Numbered from the stretch's first letter, positions 7,708 to 17,020 are shown. The stretch: DNA of 37,528 bases from Glycomyces dulcitolivorans (GCF_003265355.1 NZ_QFRW01000317.1:1-37528), one strand, 5' to 3'. Notes: generated by a model from the letters alone, not told the origin. A program made the numbers and translations.

Positions 7708-9108
7708 CTAGATCGGCGTGCAGGTCACCGTCGGCACCGAGGCCGTGGAACCGTCCGCCTTCGTGATGTTGAACCCGAACGTGGTCGTCTGCCCGGCCGC
7801 GACCGTGCCGTTGTAACCGACGTTCGTGCCCGTGACCGCGGCCCCGGTGAGCGTCCCCTGGATGCTCCAGGCGTTCGAGATCCGCTCCGAGCCCGGCCAG
7901 GTCCACGTCACCCGCCAGCCGGTGAGGTTCTGGTTGGCCCGCACCGTCCCCGCATAGGTCGCCCCGGTGTTCCAGGGGCTCTGGACCGACAGCGTCGCCG
8001 TGCAGCCGGAGCCGGTGGGCGGCGGGGAGGTGGTGATCGGGGTGGTCGTCGGGTTGGTGACGGTGCCGCCCCAGGCGTTCAGGACCGAGGTGTACGCGGA
8101 CTTCTTCGAGAAGTCGTCGTTGAACAGCAGCGGCGCGCCCTGCCCGGGGAAGACGCCGGGGACCCAGGAGTCGCCGTCGCGCAGGCCCCACACCGTGATG
8201 CCCGAGCAGTCGGCGAGGTTCTTGCAGATGTTCGCCACCCGCTGGTAGTCGCTGGCCTGCTGCGCGAGCTTGGTCGCGTCGGCCGGCAGGGTCATGCGGA
8301 TGTCGAGCTCGGTGATGCGGACCTTGAGCCCGAGGTTGACGAAGCGCTGGAGGTTCGCCTCCATGTCCGAGGGGACCTGGCCGAGGATCAGGTGCGACTG
8401 GAAGCCCACGCCGTCGAGGAGGCCCTGGTTGACCAGGCCCTGCGCGATCGAGTAGACCCGGTCGGACTTGGCGTTGTCGCCCTCGATCGAGTAGTCGTTG
8501 ATGTAGAGGTCGGCGCTCGGGTCGGCCGCGCGGGCGGTCTGGAACGCGGTGGTGATGTACCCCTCGCCGAGTCCGTTGAGCCAGAACGAGGACCGCAGCG
8601 CGCCGCCGGAGTCGCTGACGACCTCGTTGACGACGTCCCAGGAGTCGACGCGGCCTTCGTAGCGGTTCGCCACGGTGTTGATGTGGTCGACCATCGCGTT
8701 CTGCAGCGCCGTGCCGGAGAGGCCCTGCACCCACGACGGGGTCTGGCTGTGCCACACGAAGGTGTGCCCGTGGACGGACTGGCCGTTGTCCTCGGCGAAG
8801 TCCACGATCGCGTCGGCCTGGGTGAACGTGTAGTTCCCGTCGCTGGGCTCGGTCGCGTCCCACTTCATCGCGTTCTCGGCGGTGAGGGAGTTGAACTCGG
8901 TGGCGACGGTGTTGCGGTACTGGGCGTTGTTCTGGAGCAGGTTGTAGCTGACGGCGACGCCGATGTCCTTGTTCAGCGCGTCGGCGGCGCCGCGCAGGGT
9001 GGTCTGGGCGCTGGCGAACTGGGTCGACAGCCCGATGCCGAGCGCGGCCGTCGCGACGGTCACGACCCCCGCGAGCAAGGCTCGGCGGCGGTTTCGGGTA
9101 AGCAGCAC
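7708..9108 (-). CDS. Secreted GH10 endo-1,4-beta-xylanase with CBM2 module
   Basis: A 466-residue extracellular enzyme that cuts the xylan backbone. Starting at the GTG at 9108, behind GAGGAGC, gives an Arg-rich signal peptide with cleavage expected after ASA at 32-34. The GH10 barrel spans about 36-345. The acid/base is Glu162 in WDVVNE and the nucleophile Glu267 in ITELD. A Thr/Pro linker (about 350-367) leads to a C-terminal CBM2 domain bounded by Cys369 and Cys463, with conserved Trp residues for binding crystalline polysaccharide. A longer reading frame exists up to 9225 but would bury the signal peptide. Its products would feed the neighbouring xylose operon after uptake. Confidence 0.96.
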   Translation of the reverse strand: MLLTRNRRRALLAGVVTVATAALGIGLSTQFASAQTTLRGAADALNKDIGVAVSYNLLQNNAQYRNTVATEFNSLTAENAMKWDATEPSDGNYTFTQADAIVDFAEDNGQSVHGHTFVWHSQTPSWVQGLSGTALQNAMVDHINTVANRYEGRVDSWDVVNEVVSDSGGALRSSFWLNGLGEGYITTAFQTARAADPSADLYINDYSIEGDNAKSDRVYSIAQGLVNQGLLDGVGFQSHLILGQVPSDMEANLQRFVNLGLKVRITELDIRMTLPADATKLAQQASDYQRVANICKNLADCSGITVWGLRDGDSWVPGVFPGQGAPLLFNDDFSKKSAYTSVLNAWGGTVTNPTTTPITTSPPPTGSGCTATLSVQSPWNTGATYAGTVRANQNLTGWRVTWTWPGSERISNAWSIQGTLTGAAVTGTNVGYNGTVAAGQTTTFGFNITKADGSTASVPTVTCTPI

Positions 9109-9165
9109 GGAAAAGCTCCTCAGTCTGGTGCCGCGCGTGAGGGAACGAGGCGGTGCCACATGGAA

Positions 9166-9179
9166 GCGGAGCGCTCCCA
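9166..9179. promoter_or_regulatory. CebR/CelR-like operator of the xylanase gene
   Basis: On the minus strand this reads TGGGAGCGCTCCGC, which matches 12 of 14 bases of the TGGGAGCGCTCCCA palindrome bound by CebR/CelR, LacI-type regulators that respond to cello-oligosaccharides. It lies at about +5 to +18 of the promoter at 9191-9219, a repressing position. Confidence 0.7.
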
Positions 9180-9190
9180 AAGATGCGGCC

Positions 9191-9219
9191 ACGCTACCAA
9201 ACGCATAGACGCACGTCAA
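9191..9219 (-). promoter_or_regulatory. Promoter of the xylanase gene
   Basis: On the minus strand, TTGACG (plus-strand 9214-9219) and TAGCGT (9191-9196) are separated by exactly 17 bases. This is a good housekeeping-type promoter, and transcription would begin near 9184, just before the CebR-like box. Confidence 0.75.
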
Positions 9220-9224
9220 TAGCA

Positions 9225-9256
9225 AGGAAGGCCCGGGCGGGTGCCCGGGCCTTCCT
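9225..9256 (-). terminator. Terminator of leuS
   Basis: AGGAAGGCCCGGGC (9225-9238) and GCCCGGGCCTTCCT (9243-9256) form a perfect 14-bp stem with a 4-base loop just after the leuS stop. It separates leuS from the xylanase promoter. Confidence 0.8.
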
Positions 9257-9270
9257 GTGCGTCCTCTGTG

Positions 9271-12099
9271 CTACTTGGCGACGATCGAGACCATCTTGCC
9301 GGCCACCACGATGACCTTCTTGACGTCCTTGCCCGCCAGGTTCGCCGCGACCTTCTCCTCCGCCAGCGCGGCGGCCTTGACGGCGTCCTCGCCGGCGTCG
9401 GCGGCGACCTCGATGCGGCCACGGACCTTCCCGTTGATCTGGACCGGGTAGGTCACGGTGTCCTCGACCAGGTACCGCTCGTCGGCGACCGGGAAGTCCA
9501 CGTAGGCGATGCCCTCGGTGTGGCCCAGGCGCTCCCACAGCTCCTCGGCGATGTGCGGGGCGATCGGGGCGACCATGGCGACCAGGGACTCGGCGGCCTC
9601 GCGCGGCACCGGGTGCAGGCCGGTCACGTGGTTGTTCAGCGTGATCAGCTTGGCGACGGCGGTGTTCATGCGCAGGTTCTCGTAGTCGTCGCGGACCCCC
9701 GCGACGGCCTTGTGGATCTCGCGCAGCGTCTCCTCGGAGGCGGGGACGTCGGCGACGACGACCTCGCCGGTCTCCTCGTCGACGATGTTGCGCCACAGGC
9801 GCTGCAGGAACCGCTGGGAGCCGACGATCGCGCGGGTCTCCCACGGCTTGGAGTCCGCCAGCGGGCCCATCGACATCTCGTACAGGCGGAAGGTGTCGGC
9901 GCCGTAGGACTCGCAGATCTCGTCCGGGGTGACGACGTTCTTCAGGGACTTGCCCATCTTGCCGTACTCGCGGTTCACCTTGGCGCCGTTGTGGACGTAG
10001 GTGCCGTCGGCCTGCTCCTCGACCTCCTCGGCGGGGACGTAGACGCCGCGCTCGTCGGTGTAGGCGTACGCCTGGATGTAGCCCTGGTTGAACAGGCGGC
10101 GGAACGGCTCGCGGCTGGAGACGTGGCCCAGGTCGAACAGGACCTTCTGCCAGAAGCGGGCGTACAGCAGGTGCAGGACGGCGTGCTCGACGCCGCCGAT
10201 GTACAGGTCGACGCCGCCGACGTCCTCGGCGTCCTGCGGGCCCATCCAGTAGGACTCGTTCGCGGGGTCGGCGATGGTCGCGGCGGACTTCGGGTCGGTG
10301 TAGCGCAGCTCGTACCAGGAGGACCCGGCCCAGTTGGGCATGGTGTTGACCTCGCGGCGGTACTGCTTGGGGCCGTCGCCCAGGTCCAGCTCGACCTCGA
10401 CCCAGTCCTTGGCGCGGCCCAGGGGCGGCTCGGGGGCGGAGTCGGCGTCCTCGGGGTCGAAGGTCTTGGGCGAGAAGTCGTCCAGGTGCGGCAGCTCGAC
10501 CGGCAGGTGGTCCTCGGTCAGGGCCACGGGCAGGCCGGTCTCGTCGTAGACGATCGGGAAGGGCTCGCCCCAGTAGCGCTGGCGGCTGAACAGCCAGTCG
10601 CGCAGGCGGAAGGTCACGGCCTTCTCGCCGCGGCCGTGCTCGGCCAGCCAGTCGATGATGCGGTCCTTGGCCTCGGCGACGCGCAGGCCGTCCAGGAAGC
10701 CGGAGTTCACGGCGACGCCGTCGGCGGTGTAGGCCTTCGTCCGGTCCCACTCGTCGCCGATCCCGTCTTCACCAGCGGCGACGACCTGGACGATCGGGAT
10801 GCCGAAGGCGGTCGCGAAGTCGAAGTCGCGCTCGTCGTGGGCGGGGACGGCCATGATCGCGCCGGTGCCGTACCCGGCCAGCACGTAGTCGGCGATGAAC
10901 ACGGGGATCGTCTCGCCGTTGACCGGGTTGGTCGCGTAGCCGCCGGTGAAGACGCCGGTCTTCTCCTTGGCGTCGGCCTGGCGCTCGACGTCGGTCTTGG
11001 CGGCGGCCTGGGCGCGGTAGGCGGCGACGGCCCCGGCGGGGGTGTCGGCGCCGCCGGTCCAGGCTGCGGGGACGTCCGCGGGCCAGGTCTCGGCGGTCAG
11101 GGCGTCGACCAGCGGGTGCTCAGGGGCCAGGACCATGTAGGTGGCGCCGAACAGGGTGTCGGGCCGGGTGGTGAAGACCCGGATGTCCCCCGCGTAGGTC
11201 GCGAAGTCGGCGAACGCACCGGTGGATTTGCCGATCCAGTTGCGCTGCATGGACTTCAGCGACTCGGTCCAGTCCAGGCCGTCCAGGTCGGACAGCAGCC
11301 GGTCGGCGTAGGCGGTGATGCGCATCATCCACTGCTTCAGGGTCCGCGTGTAGACCGGGAAGTTGCCGCGCTCGGAGCGTCCCTCGGAGGTGACCTCCTC
11401 GTTCGACAGGACCGTGCCCAGGCCGGGGCACCAGTTCACGGGGGCCTCGGTGACGTACGCCAGGCGGTGGTCGTCGATCGCGCGGCGGCGCTCGACGGCG
11501 CTCAGCTCCGACCAGGCGCGCCCGCCGGGGACGGTGCGCTCACCGGACTCGAACGCGGCGATCAGCTCGCTGATCGGGCGCGCCTTGTCGGCGTCCGTGT
11601 CGTACCACGAGTTGAAGATCTGCAGGAAGATCCACTGCGTCCACTTGAAGTAGTCCGGGTCGGTGGTGGCGAACTCGCGGCGGTTGTCGTAGCCCATGCC
11701 GACCATGCGCAGCTGGCGCCGGTACCGGTCGATGTTCTCGGCGGTGATCTCGGCGGGCTGGCGGCCCGTGGCGACCGCGTACTGCTCGGTGGGCAGGCCG
11801 AACGCGTCGAAGCCCAGCGGGTGCAGCACGTTGTACCCGGCCATGCGCAGGAACCGCGAGTACGCGTCGGTGGCGATGTAGCCCAGCGGGTGGCCGACGT
11901 GCAGGCCCGCGCCCGACGGGTACGGGAACATGTCCATCACGAACTTCTTCGGGGCGCCGGACCGCGGGTGGCCCGGCTCGGCCAGCTCGCCGGCCGGGTT
12001 GGGGGCGCGGAAGGTCCGCTCGGCCTCCCAGCGCTCCTGCCAGCGCGGTTCGATCTCGTTGGCCAGCTTGGCGTCGTAGCGGTGTGCGGGTTCGGTCAT
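9271..12099 (-). CDS. leuS: Leucyl-tRNA synthetase
   Basis: A 942-residue class I aminoacyl-tRNA synthetase that charges tRNA-Leu. The HIGH signature is HVGH at 67-70 within [17 protein letters not shown]. The KMSKS loop reads KMGKS in [16 protein letters not shown], as in many actinobacterial enzymes. The CP1 editing domain is present, with [16 protein letters not shown] holding the conserved editing Asp. [15 protein letters not shown] is the usual block before the catalytic core resumes. The ATG start follows CAGGACGAG. Expression is probably set by the leader peptide and attenuator at 12169-12249. Confidence 0.97.
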   Translation of the reverse strand: MTEPAHRYDAKLANEIEPRWQERWEAERTFRAPNPAGELAEPGHPRSGAPKKFVMDMFPYPSGAGLHVGHPLGYIATDAYSRFLRMAGYNVLHPLGFDAFGLPTEQYAVATGRQPAEITAENIDRYRRQLRMVGMGYDNRREFATTDPDYFKWTQWIFLQIFNSWYDTDADKARPISELIAAFESGERTVPGGRAWSELSAVERRRAIDDHRLAYVTEAPVNWCPGLGTVLSNEEVTSEGRSERGNFPVYTRTLKQWMMRITAYADRLLSDLDGLDWTESLKSMQRNWIGKSTGAFADFATYAGDIRVFTTRPDTLFGATYMVLAPEHPLVDALTAETWPADVPAAWTGGADTPAGAVAAYRAQAAAKTDVERQADAKEKTGVFTGGYATNPVNGETIPVFIADYVLAGYGTGAIMAVPAHDERDFDFATAFGIPIVQVVAAGEDGIGDEWDRTKAYTADGVAVNSGFLDGLRVAEAKDRIIDWLAEHGRGEKAVTFRLRDWLFSRQRYWGEPFPIVYDETGLPVALTEDHLPVELPHLDDFSPKTFDPEDADSAPEPPLGRAKDWVEVELDLGDGPKQYRREVNTMPNWAGSSWYELRYTDPKSAATIADPANESYWMGPQDAEDVGGVDLYIGGVEHAVLHLLYARFWQKVLFDLGHVSSREPFRRLFNQGYIQAYAYTDERGVYVPAEEVEEQADGTYVHNGAKVNREYGKMGKSLKNVVTPDEICESYGADTFRLYEMSMGPLADSKPWETRAIVGSQRFLQRLWRNIVDEETGEVVVADVPASEETLREIHKAVAGVRDDYENLRMNTAVAKLITLNNHVTGLHPVPREAAESLVAMVAPIAPHIAEELWERLGHTEGIAYVDFPVADERYLVEDTVTYPVQINGKVRGRIEVAADAGEDAVKAAALAEEKVAANLAGKDVKKVIVVAGKMVSIVAK

Positions 12100-12168
12100 G
12101 GCTCGTCCTGGTGTCCTGAAGCGGCTCTGGGTTCGGTCGGCGTTCGCTGGGTACTGACCCTAGACAGC

Positions 12169-12191
12169 AAAAAACCCCAGACACGCTGGGG
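12169..12191 (-). terminator. Attenuator terminator in the leuS leader
   Basis: On the minus strand CCCCAG and CTGGGG form a 6-bp stem (plus-strand 12175-12191) followed at once by TTTTTT (12169-12174). It lies 70 bases before the leuS start and after the leader peptide, so it would end transcripts early. Confidence 0.85.
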
Positions 12192-12220
12192 TGGCCGTGC
12201 TGGGATCTGTCCCGCACGGC
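12176..12220 (-). promoter_or_regulatory. Mutually exclusive leader hairpins of the leuS attenuator
   Basis: Right behind the leader peptide, GCCGTGC-GGGA pairs with TCCC-A-GCACGGC (12194-12220) to form the 1:2 hairpin. Its second arm contains CCCAGCACG (12196-12204), which can instead pair with CGTG-T-CTGGG (12176-12185), the 3' half of the terminator. A ribosome held at the two Leu codons would cover arm 1, free arm 2 and so block the terminator. Confidence 0.75.
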
Positions 12221-12249
12221 TAGGTAAGGAGCTCGAATCGCCGAGGCAT
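12220..12249 (-). CDS. leuS leader peptide MPRRFELLT
   Basis: A 9-codon reading frame from ATG (12249) to TAG, encoding MPRRFELLT with adjacent Leu codons CTC and CTT just before the stop. There is no ribosome binding site. TACACT ends six bases before the ATG, so the transcript could start at the A of the start codon and be leaderless. The terminator and competing hairpins that follow make this a leucine-sensing leader. The peptide itself probably has no function beyond positioning the ribosome. The leader peptide arrangement is seen directly; its action is inferred from classical attenuation. Attenuators of this kind have been predicted for leuS in some Streptomyces. Confidence 0.7.
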   Translation of the reverse strand: MPRRFELLT

Positions 12250-12255
12250 GAGCCC

Positions 12256-12284
12256 AGTGTAGCCGAGCCGTACACCGGCGGCAC
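12256..12284 (-). promoter_or_regulatory. Promoter of the leuS leader transcript
   Basis: The -10 is TACACT (plus-strand 12256-12261), placed for a start at the A of the leader peptide ATG. The -35, GTGCCG at 17 bases, is weak, with 3 of 6 matches. Confidence 0.45.
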
Positions 12285-12381
12285 GTGACATATCGCCTGG
12301 GCGGGTCCGAGTAGGATGGCCAGAACGCGGCGGTTCCGGCGCACGCCGCACACCCACCTCACCGACTCCCCAGGAGGACCG

Positions 12382-13419
12382 TTGACCTTCGAGTCGTCCC
12401 CCGAGAAGCCCGACGGCACGATGCCGCTCCAGAGCACGGCGCAGGGGCAGGGTCCCGCGCCGCTCTCGCCGCAGGAGTTCAAGGCGACGGCCGAGGCCAT
12501 CTTGACCAACGTCGAGTGGGTCATCGAGGGGAAGTCGCACACGATCAAGCTCGCGCTGGCGGTCATGCTCGCGGAGGGGCACCTGCTGCTGGAGGACGTC
12601 CCGGGCGTCGGCAAGACGCAGCTGGCGAAGGCCCTGGCGCGCTCCATCGACTGCTCGGTGCGGCGCATCCAGTTCACGCCGGACCTGCTGCCGTCGGACG
12701 TGACGGGCGTGAGCATCTTCGACCCCGAGAAGCGCGACTTCGTGTTCAAGCCGGGCGCGATCTTCGGGAACCTGATCCTGGGCGACGAGATCAACCGGGC
12801 GAGTCCGAAGACGCAGGCCGCGCTCCTGGAGTGCATGGAGGAGCGGCAGGTCACCGTCGACGGGAACACGTACAAGCTGCGGAGCCCGTTCATGGTCATC
12901 GCCACCCAGAACCCGGTGGAGATGGAGGGGACGTACCCGCTGCCGGAGGCGCAGCGCGACCGGTTCACCGCGCGCCTGGCGATCGGGTACCCCGACATCA
13001 ACGCGGAGCTGGCGCTGCTGGACCGGCGCGAGGAGTACGACCCGCTCGCGGCACTGCGGCCGATCGCGGACGCGGAGATGATCGTGCGGATGATCGCGGC
13101 CGCGCGCGCGGTGCACCTGGCGCCGGAGCTGAAGCGGTACGTGGTGGACCTCGTCGGTGCGACGCGCACCAACGCGCAGGTCAGATTGGGAGCGAGCCCG
13201 CGGGCGACGCTCCAGCTGCTGCGGTGCACGCAGGTGCTGGCGGCGATGGACGGGCGCGACTTCGCGCTGCCCGACGACGTGCAGCAGCTGGCGGTCCCGG
13301 TGCTCGCGCACCGGCTGATCCCGACGACGGAGACCACGATGGGCGGGGGCGACACGAAGGCCATCGTCTCCGACATCCTCAGGCACGTCCCGGTGGTGTC
13401 GCACCCGGGGAGGTTCTAG
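12382..13419 (+). CDS. MoxR-family AAA+ ATPase
   Basis: A 345-residue cytoplasmic ATPase of the MoxR class, which works as a chaperone with von Willebrand or DUF58 partner proteins. Walker A is GVGKT at 75-79 in LLLEDVPGVGKTQLAKALA. Walker B is ILGDEI at 132-137, followed by NRASPKTQAALLECMEE. VIATQNPVEMEGTYPLPEAQ is the sensor 1 block, and the C-terminal lid has GASPRATLQLLR. The TTG at 12382 was chosen because AGGAGG lies just upstream (12372-12377); the next in-frame ATG, at 12421, has no such site. It heads the operon with the DUF58 and transglutaminase genes. Confidence 0.93.
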   Translation: MTFESSPEKPDGTMPLQSTAQGQGPAPLSPQEFKATAEAILTNVEWVIEGKSHTIKLALAVMLAEGHLLLEDVPGVGKTQLAKALARSIDCSVRRIQFTPDLLPSDVTGVSIFDPEKRDFVFKPGAIFGNLILGDEINRASPKTQAALLECMEERQVTVDGNTYKLRSPFMVIATQNPVEMEGTYPLPEAQRDRFTARLAIGYPDINAELALLDRREEYDPLAALRPIADAEMIVRMIAAARAVHLAPELKRYVVDLVGATRTNAQVRLGASPRATLQLLRCTQVLAAMDGRDFALPDDVQQLAVPVLAHRLIPTTETTMGGGDTKAIVSDILRHVPVVSHPGRF

Positions 13420-13421
13420 GC

Positions 13422-14666
13422 GTGGAGCTCACCGGGCGCGGCAAGACGCTGCTGGCGGTGAGCGTGGTCGTCGGCCTCACCGCCCTGGCGGTGGGCGAGG
13501 GCGACCTGCTGCGCGCCGCCGTCCTGGCCGCGATCGCGCCGCTGGGCGGCCTGTTCGTCCTGCGCTGGTCGCGGCCGGCGCTGGAGTCGAACCGGGTGCT
13601 GAACCCGGCGCAGGTCGAGGCCGGCCAGGCCACGCAGGTTCGGCTGGGCATCCAGAACATCGGGCGGAGCCGTCCGGCGGCGCTGATGCTGGAGGACCGC
13701 ATCCCCTACCGGCTGGGGAACCGGCCGCGGCTGGTGCTCGAACGCCTCGCGCCGGGGGCGCGGAGCGTCGTCAACTACACGATCACGCCGGGCTCGCGCG
13801 GCGCCTACGAGCTGGGGCCCTTGACGGTGCGCACGTCGGACCCGTTCGGGCTGGCGGTGTCGGTGCAGGAGTTCCCGGTGACCACCGAGCTCATCGTGAC
13901 CCCGCGCATCCAGCCGCTGCGCAGCCTCCTGCTGCCGGGCGGCGCGGGCATGTCCTCGGGCGAGTCGGCGGCGCACACCGTCGCGATCACCGGCAACGAC
14001 GACATCGCGGTCCGCGAGTACCGCAGCGGCGACGACATGCGGCGCGTCCACTGGAAGGCGAGCGCGCACCGCGGGCAGCTGATGGTGCGCCGCGAGGAGC
14101 AGCCGTGGGAGAACAACGCCGCGGTCCTGCTGGACGTGCGGCGCGGCGCGCACCGCGGGGAGCTGTCGAGCTTCGAGTGGATGGTGGACGCGGCCGCGTC
14201 GGCGACGGTGCGGCTCTCGCGCGACGGCATCGACCCGTGGCTGATCACCGCGCACCGCGACTTCGAATGCCGCCAAGGCGATTACAGCACCGCGATGCGG
14301 TACCTGGCGACGGTGGCCGCGGCCCCCGAGGCCCCGATCGGCGCGATGGTCGAGAAGGCCCAGCGGGCCCGCTCGGTGTCGGGGATCGTCGCGTTCCTGG
14401 GTCACCTGACGCCGGAGGAGGCGGCCACGCTGGGGCGCCTGGCGCGGCGCGGCGGGCACTGCACCGCGCTCGTGGTCGACCCGGTCCGGTGGATCCCCAA
14501 GGCCGCGTCGAGCCGCGTGGACCCGCGCGAGCAGGCGTTCGCGCAGCAGCACGGGCAGGCGCTGTCGACGCTGGCCGCCGCGGGCTGGCAGGTGATCCCG
14601 GTCGTGGCCGGGACCGAGCTGCGCCGGGTGTGGACCCGCCTGAGCGCGTGGAGGACTCTGGCATGA
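13422..14666 (+). CDS. DUF58 domain membrane protein
   Basis: A 414-residue protein with two N-terminal hydrophobic segments (about 9-26 and 29-46) followed by a large soluble part. The DUF58 signature is AVREYRSGDDMRRVHWKASA with LMVRREE just after it, and the downstream fold resembles a von Willebrand A domain (AVLLDVRR). The GTG at 13422 is 2 bases after the moxR stop and follows GGGGAGG. Genes in the order MoxR, DUF58 and transglutaminase are widespread in actinobacteria. The trio is thought to act at the cell envelope, but its exact role is not established. Confidence 0.9.
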   Translation: MELTGRGKTLLAVSVVVGLTALAVGEGDLLRAAVLAAIAPLGGLFVLRWSRPALESNRVLNPAQVEAGQATQVRLGIQNIGRSRPAALMLEDRIPYRLGNRPRLVLERLAPGARSVVNYTITPGSRGAYELGPLTVRTSDPFGLAVSVQEFPVTTELIVTPRIQPLRSLLLPGGAGMSSGESAAHTVAITGNDDIAVREYRSGDDMRRVHWKASAHRGQLMVRREEQPWENNAAVLLDVRRGAHRGELSSFEWMVDAAASATVRLSRDGIDPWLITAHRDFECRQGDYSTAMRYLATVAAAPEAPIGAMVEKAQRARSVSGIVAFLGHLTPEEAATLGRLARRGGHCTALVVDPVRWIPKAASSRVDPREQAFAQQHGQALSTLAAAGWQVIPVVAGTELRRVWTRLSAWRTLA

Positions 14667-17020
14667 ACGGACAGCGCCACGCCACAGTGGTAGCGGCCTC
14701 GACCCTGGCCCTGACGCTGACGCCGCTCATCGGGATCTTCGACGGCCTGGGCTGGGCGTTCCCGGTGATGCTGACGATCACGATGATCGCGGTGTCCGGG
14801 TCGCTCATGCGCGCGGCCGGACGCGGGCAGGGCCTCCAGACCCTGGCGATGGCCGCGGCGCTCGTCGTCGTGCTCACCGCCGGGTTCGGCGACGGCACCG
14901 GCCTGCTGTTCATCGTCCCGCTGCCGGCGACGTTCGCGCACTGGGCGGTCCTGGCCCAGGAGGGCGTGTCCGCGATCATCGTGAACGCGCCGCCTGTGGA
15001 GGCCACCGGCGGGATCATGTTCCTGACGATCCTCGGCGTGGGCGTCGTCGCGATCCTGCACGACATGTTCGTGGTGGGCCTGCGGACCCCGGCGCTCGCC
15101 GGGCTGACGCTGCTGACGATGTACCTGGTGCCGGTGTCGGTCGCGCCGGACGCGACCGCGTGGTTCTGGTTCATCCTCCCGGCCGTCGCGTACCTGTGGA
15201 TCCTCGGCGACGACAACCTGCGCCGGGTCTCCTCGTTCGGGCACCGCTTCACCGGGACCGGGCAGCTGGTCGGCCGCGGGTTCCCCTCGCCGCTGGCGCG
15301 GACGGCGCGCTGGTCGGCGGCCGGGTTCGTGGCCGTGACGCTGCTGGCGCTGACCCTGGTGCCCGCGAACACGTCCGGGCTGATCGACAACGTCGCCGAC
15401 GGCATCGAGGGCGGCGGCGAGTCGTACGGCATGGGCGACGTCAACCCGTGGGCGCAGCTGTCGGGCTCGCTGAACCGGCCCGAGGAGGTCGACATCCTGC
15501 GGGTGACCACCGACGACCCGAACCCGCAGTACCTGAAGATGCACGTCCTCGACGAGCTGTCCTCGGACGGCTTCGCGCCCAACGAGTACCAGGGGACCGA
15601 CGACCTCGGCGACCTCGACGAGCCCGAGGGCGAGACGTACACCGCGCAGATCGAGAACCTCCAGCTGGAGGCGTCGGTGGTGCCGGTCTATGGCAAGCCG
15701 GCGTCGCTGAACATCCCCGGGGACTGGCGCATCGACCCCGACACCGGCGTCATCGTCGGCGACGGCGGGACCGACATGGGCGACGTCGAGAACTACGAGG
15801 TCGTGTACTCCGAGCCCGCGCCCGACGCCGAGACGCTCGCGGCCGCGGACGGCATGGACCCCGGCGACGAGCGGTGGGAGGCCAACACCGCGCACCCGGA
15901 CGTGCCCGAACTGAGCGGCATCGTCGCGGCCGAGACCGACGGGCTCGACACGGTCCACGAGAAGGTCCTGGCGATCCAGGCGTACCTGTCGGCCGCGAAC
16001 GGCTTCTCGTACTCGCTGGAGACCGCCGACGCGGGCAACGACGAGGCGATCCTGGACTTCCTTGACACGAAGCAGGGCTACTGCCAGCAGTACGCGGCCG
16101 CGATGGCGTGGATGCTCCGCGAGGCCGACGTGGCCGCGCGCGTGGTCGTCGGCATGTCCCAGGGCACGCGCCTGGACGGCGACCAGTGGCTCCTCACCAG
16201 CCACGACTACCACGCGTGGGTCGAGGTCTACTACGACGGGCCCGGCTGGGTCACGTTCGACCCGACCCCGTCCTCGGGCGTCCCCGGCTCGGTCAACTTC
16301 CCCTGGGCGCGAGAGCCTTCCGAGGAGGTGAACCCGTCCGAGGAGCCCTCCGAGAACGACATCTCCCCCGAGCCGACCGCGGCGCCGACCGACGAGAACG
16401 GCCAGACGCTCCCGGCCGAGGGCTCGACCAACGCCCCCGGCGCGGACGCCTCCGACGAAGCGGACGAGGCGCTGCTGCCGTTCCATCCCGGCTGGTTCGC
16501 GCTCCTGCCGCTGCTGGTCGTGCCGTTCCTGCCCGCGCTGTGGCGCGGGTCGGTGCGCCGGCGCCGCCTGAACGTCAAGCACCTGACGGCGGCGACCGCG
16601 TGGGACGAGGCGATGGACCTGGCCCTGGACTACGGGGTGTCCATACCGGAGTCGTACACGCCGCGGCAGGCCGCGGGCGTGCTCGCGACGGCCGCGCCTG
16701 GCGCGCGGGACGCCGCGAACGCGCTCGGCTCGGCGATGGCGCTCTACCGGTACTCCCCCAGGGGCGCCGACCCCGGCGGGCTCGCCGACGCGCTCAAGGA
16801 CCTGTACGCCGAGCTGGACAAGAACTCGGAGCCGCGCGTGAAGTACCGGGCGATGTTCTGGCCCGCGTCGCTGATCGCGAAGTTCAGCGCCGACCGGGCC
16901 GAGCAGTCCGCGCGCATGGCGCGGCGCTCGGCGCGCACGACCGACCGGATGCGGTCGGCGCTGCGGCGTCCGCGACGTTCGAACAACCGCGACAGGCGCG
17001 GTGTCGGAGGCCGAGCCTAG
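14663..17020 (+). CDS. TgpA-like membrane transglutaminase
   Basis: A 785-residue membrane protein. The start ATG overlaps the DUF58 stop (ATGA), so translation is coupled. The first 220 residues form several hydrophobic segments (DUF3488-like). An extracytoplasmic region follows, with a transglutaminase core whose Cys474 (GYCQQY), His517 (HDYHAWVEVY) and Asp533 (TFDPTP) form a complete catalytic triad. An acidic Pro/Glu linker leads to another membrane helix near 606-628 and a cytoplasmic tail ending in an Arg-rich stretch. The family would act on envelope proteins or peptides. The intact triad argues for an enzyme over a structural protein; the substrate is unknown. Confidence 0.92.
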   Translation: MNGQRHATVVAASTLALTLTPLIGIFDGLGWAFPVMLTITMIAVSGSLMRAAGRGQGLQTLAMAAALVVVLTAGFGDGTGLLFIVPLPATFAHWAVLAQEGVSAIIVNAPPVEATGGIMFLTILGVGVVAILHDMFVVGLRTPALAGLTLLTMYLVPVSVAPDATAWFWFILPAVAYLWILGDDNLRRVSSFGHRFTGTGQLVGRGFPSPLARTARWSAAGFVAVTLLALTLVPANTSGLIDNVADGIEGGGESYGMGDVNPWAQLSGSLNRPEEVDILRVTTDDPNPQYLKMHVLDELSSDGFAPNEYQGTDDLGDLDEPEGETYTAQIENLQLEASVVPVYGKPASLNIPGDWRIDPDTGVIVGDGGTDMGDVENYEVVYSEPAPDAETLAAADGMDPGDERWEANTAHPDVPELSGIVAAETDGLDTVHEKVLAIQAYLSAANGFSYSLETADAGNDEAILDFLDTKQGYCQQYAAAMAWMLREADVAARVVVGMSQGTRLDGDQWLLTSHDYHAWVEVYYDGPGWVTFDPTPSSGVPGSVNFPWAREPSEEVNPSEEPSENDISPEPTAAPTDENGQTLPAEGSTNAPGADASDEADEALLPFHPGWFALLPLLVVPFLPALWRGSVRRRRLNVKHLTAATAWDEAMDLALDYGVSIPESYTPRQAAGVLATAAPGARDAANALGSAMALYRYSPRGADPGGLADALKDLYAELDKNSEPRVKYRAMFWPASLIAKFSADRAEQSARMARRSARTTDRMRSALRRPRRSNNRDRRGVGGRA

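Noticed and set aside
9109-9225. Upstream extension of the xylanase by 39 codons to an ATG at 9225
   Set aside because: The extension crosses the promoter and the CebR-like box and would move the signal peptide away from the N-terminus. GTG 9108 has a good ribosome binding site.
12100-12250. T-box riboswitch before leuS
   Set aside because: No T-box sequence AGGGUGGNACCGCG and no specifier stem are present. The short leader peptide and competing hairpins fit ribosome-mediated attenuation instead.
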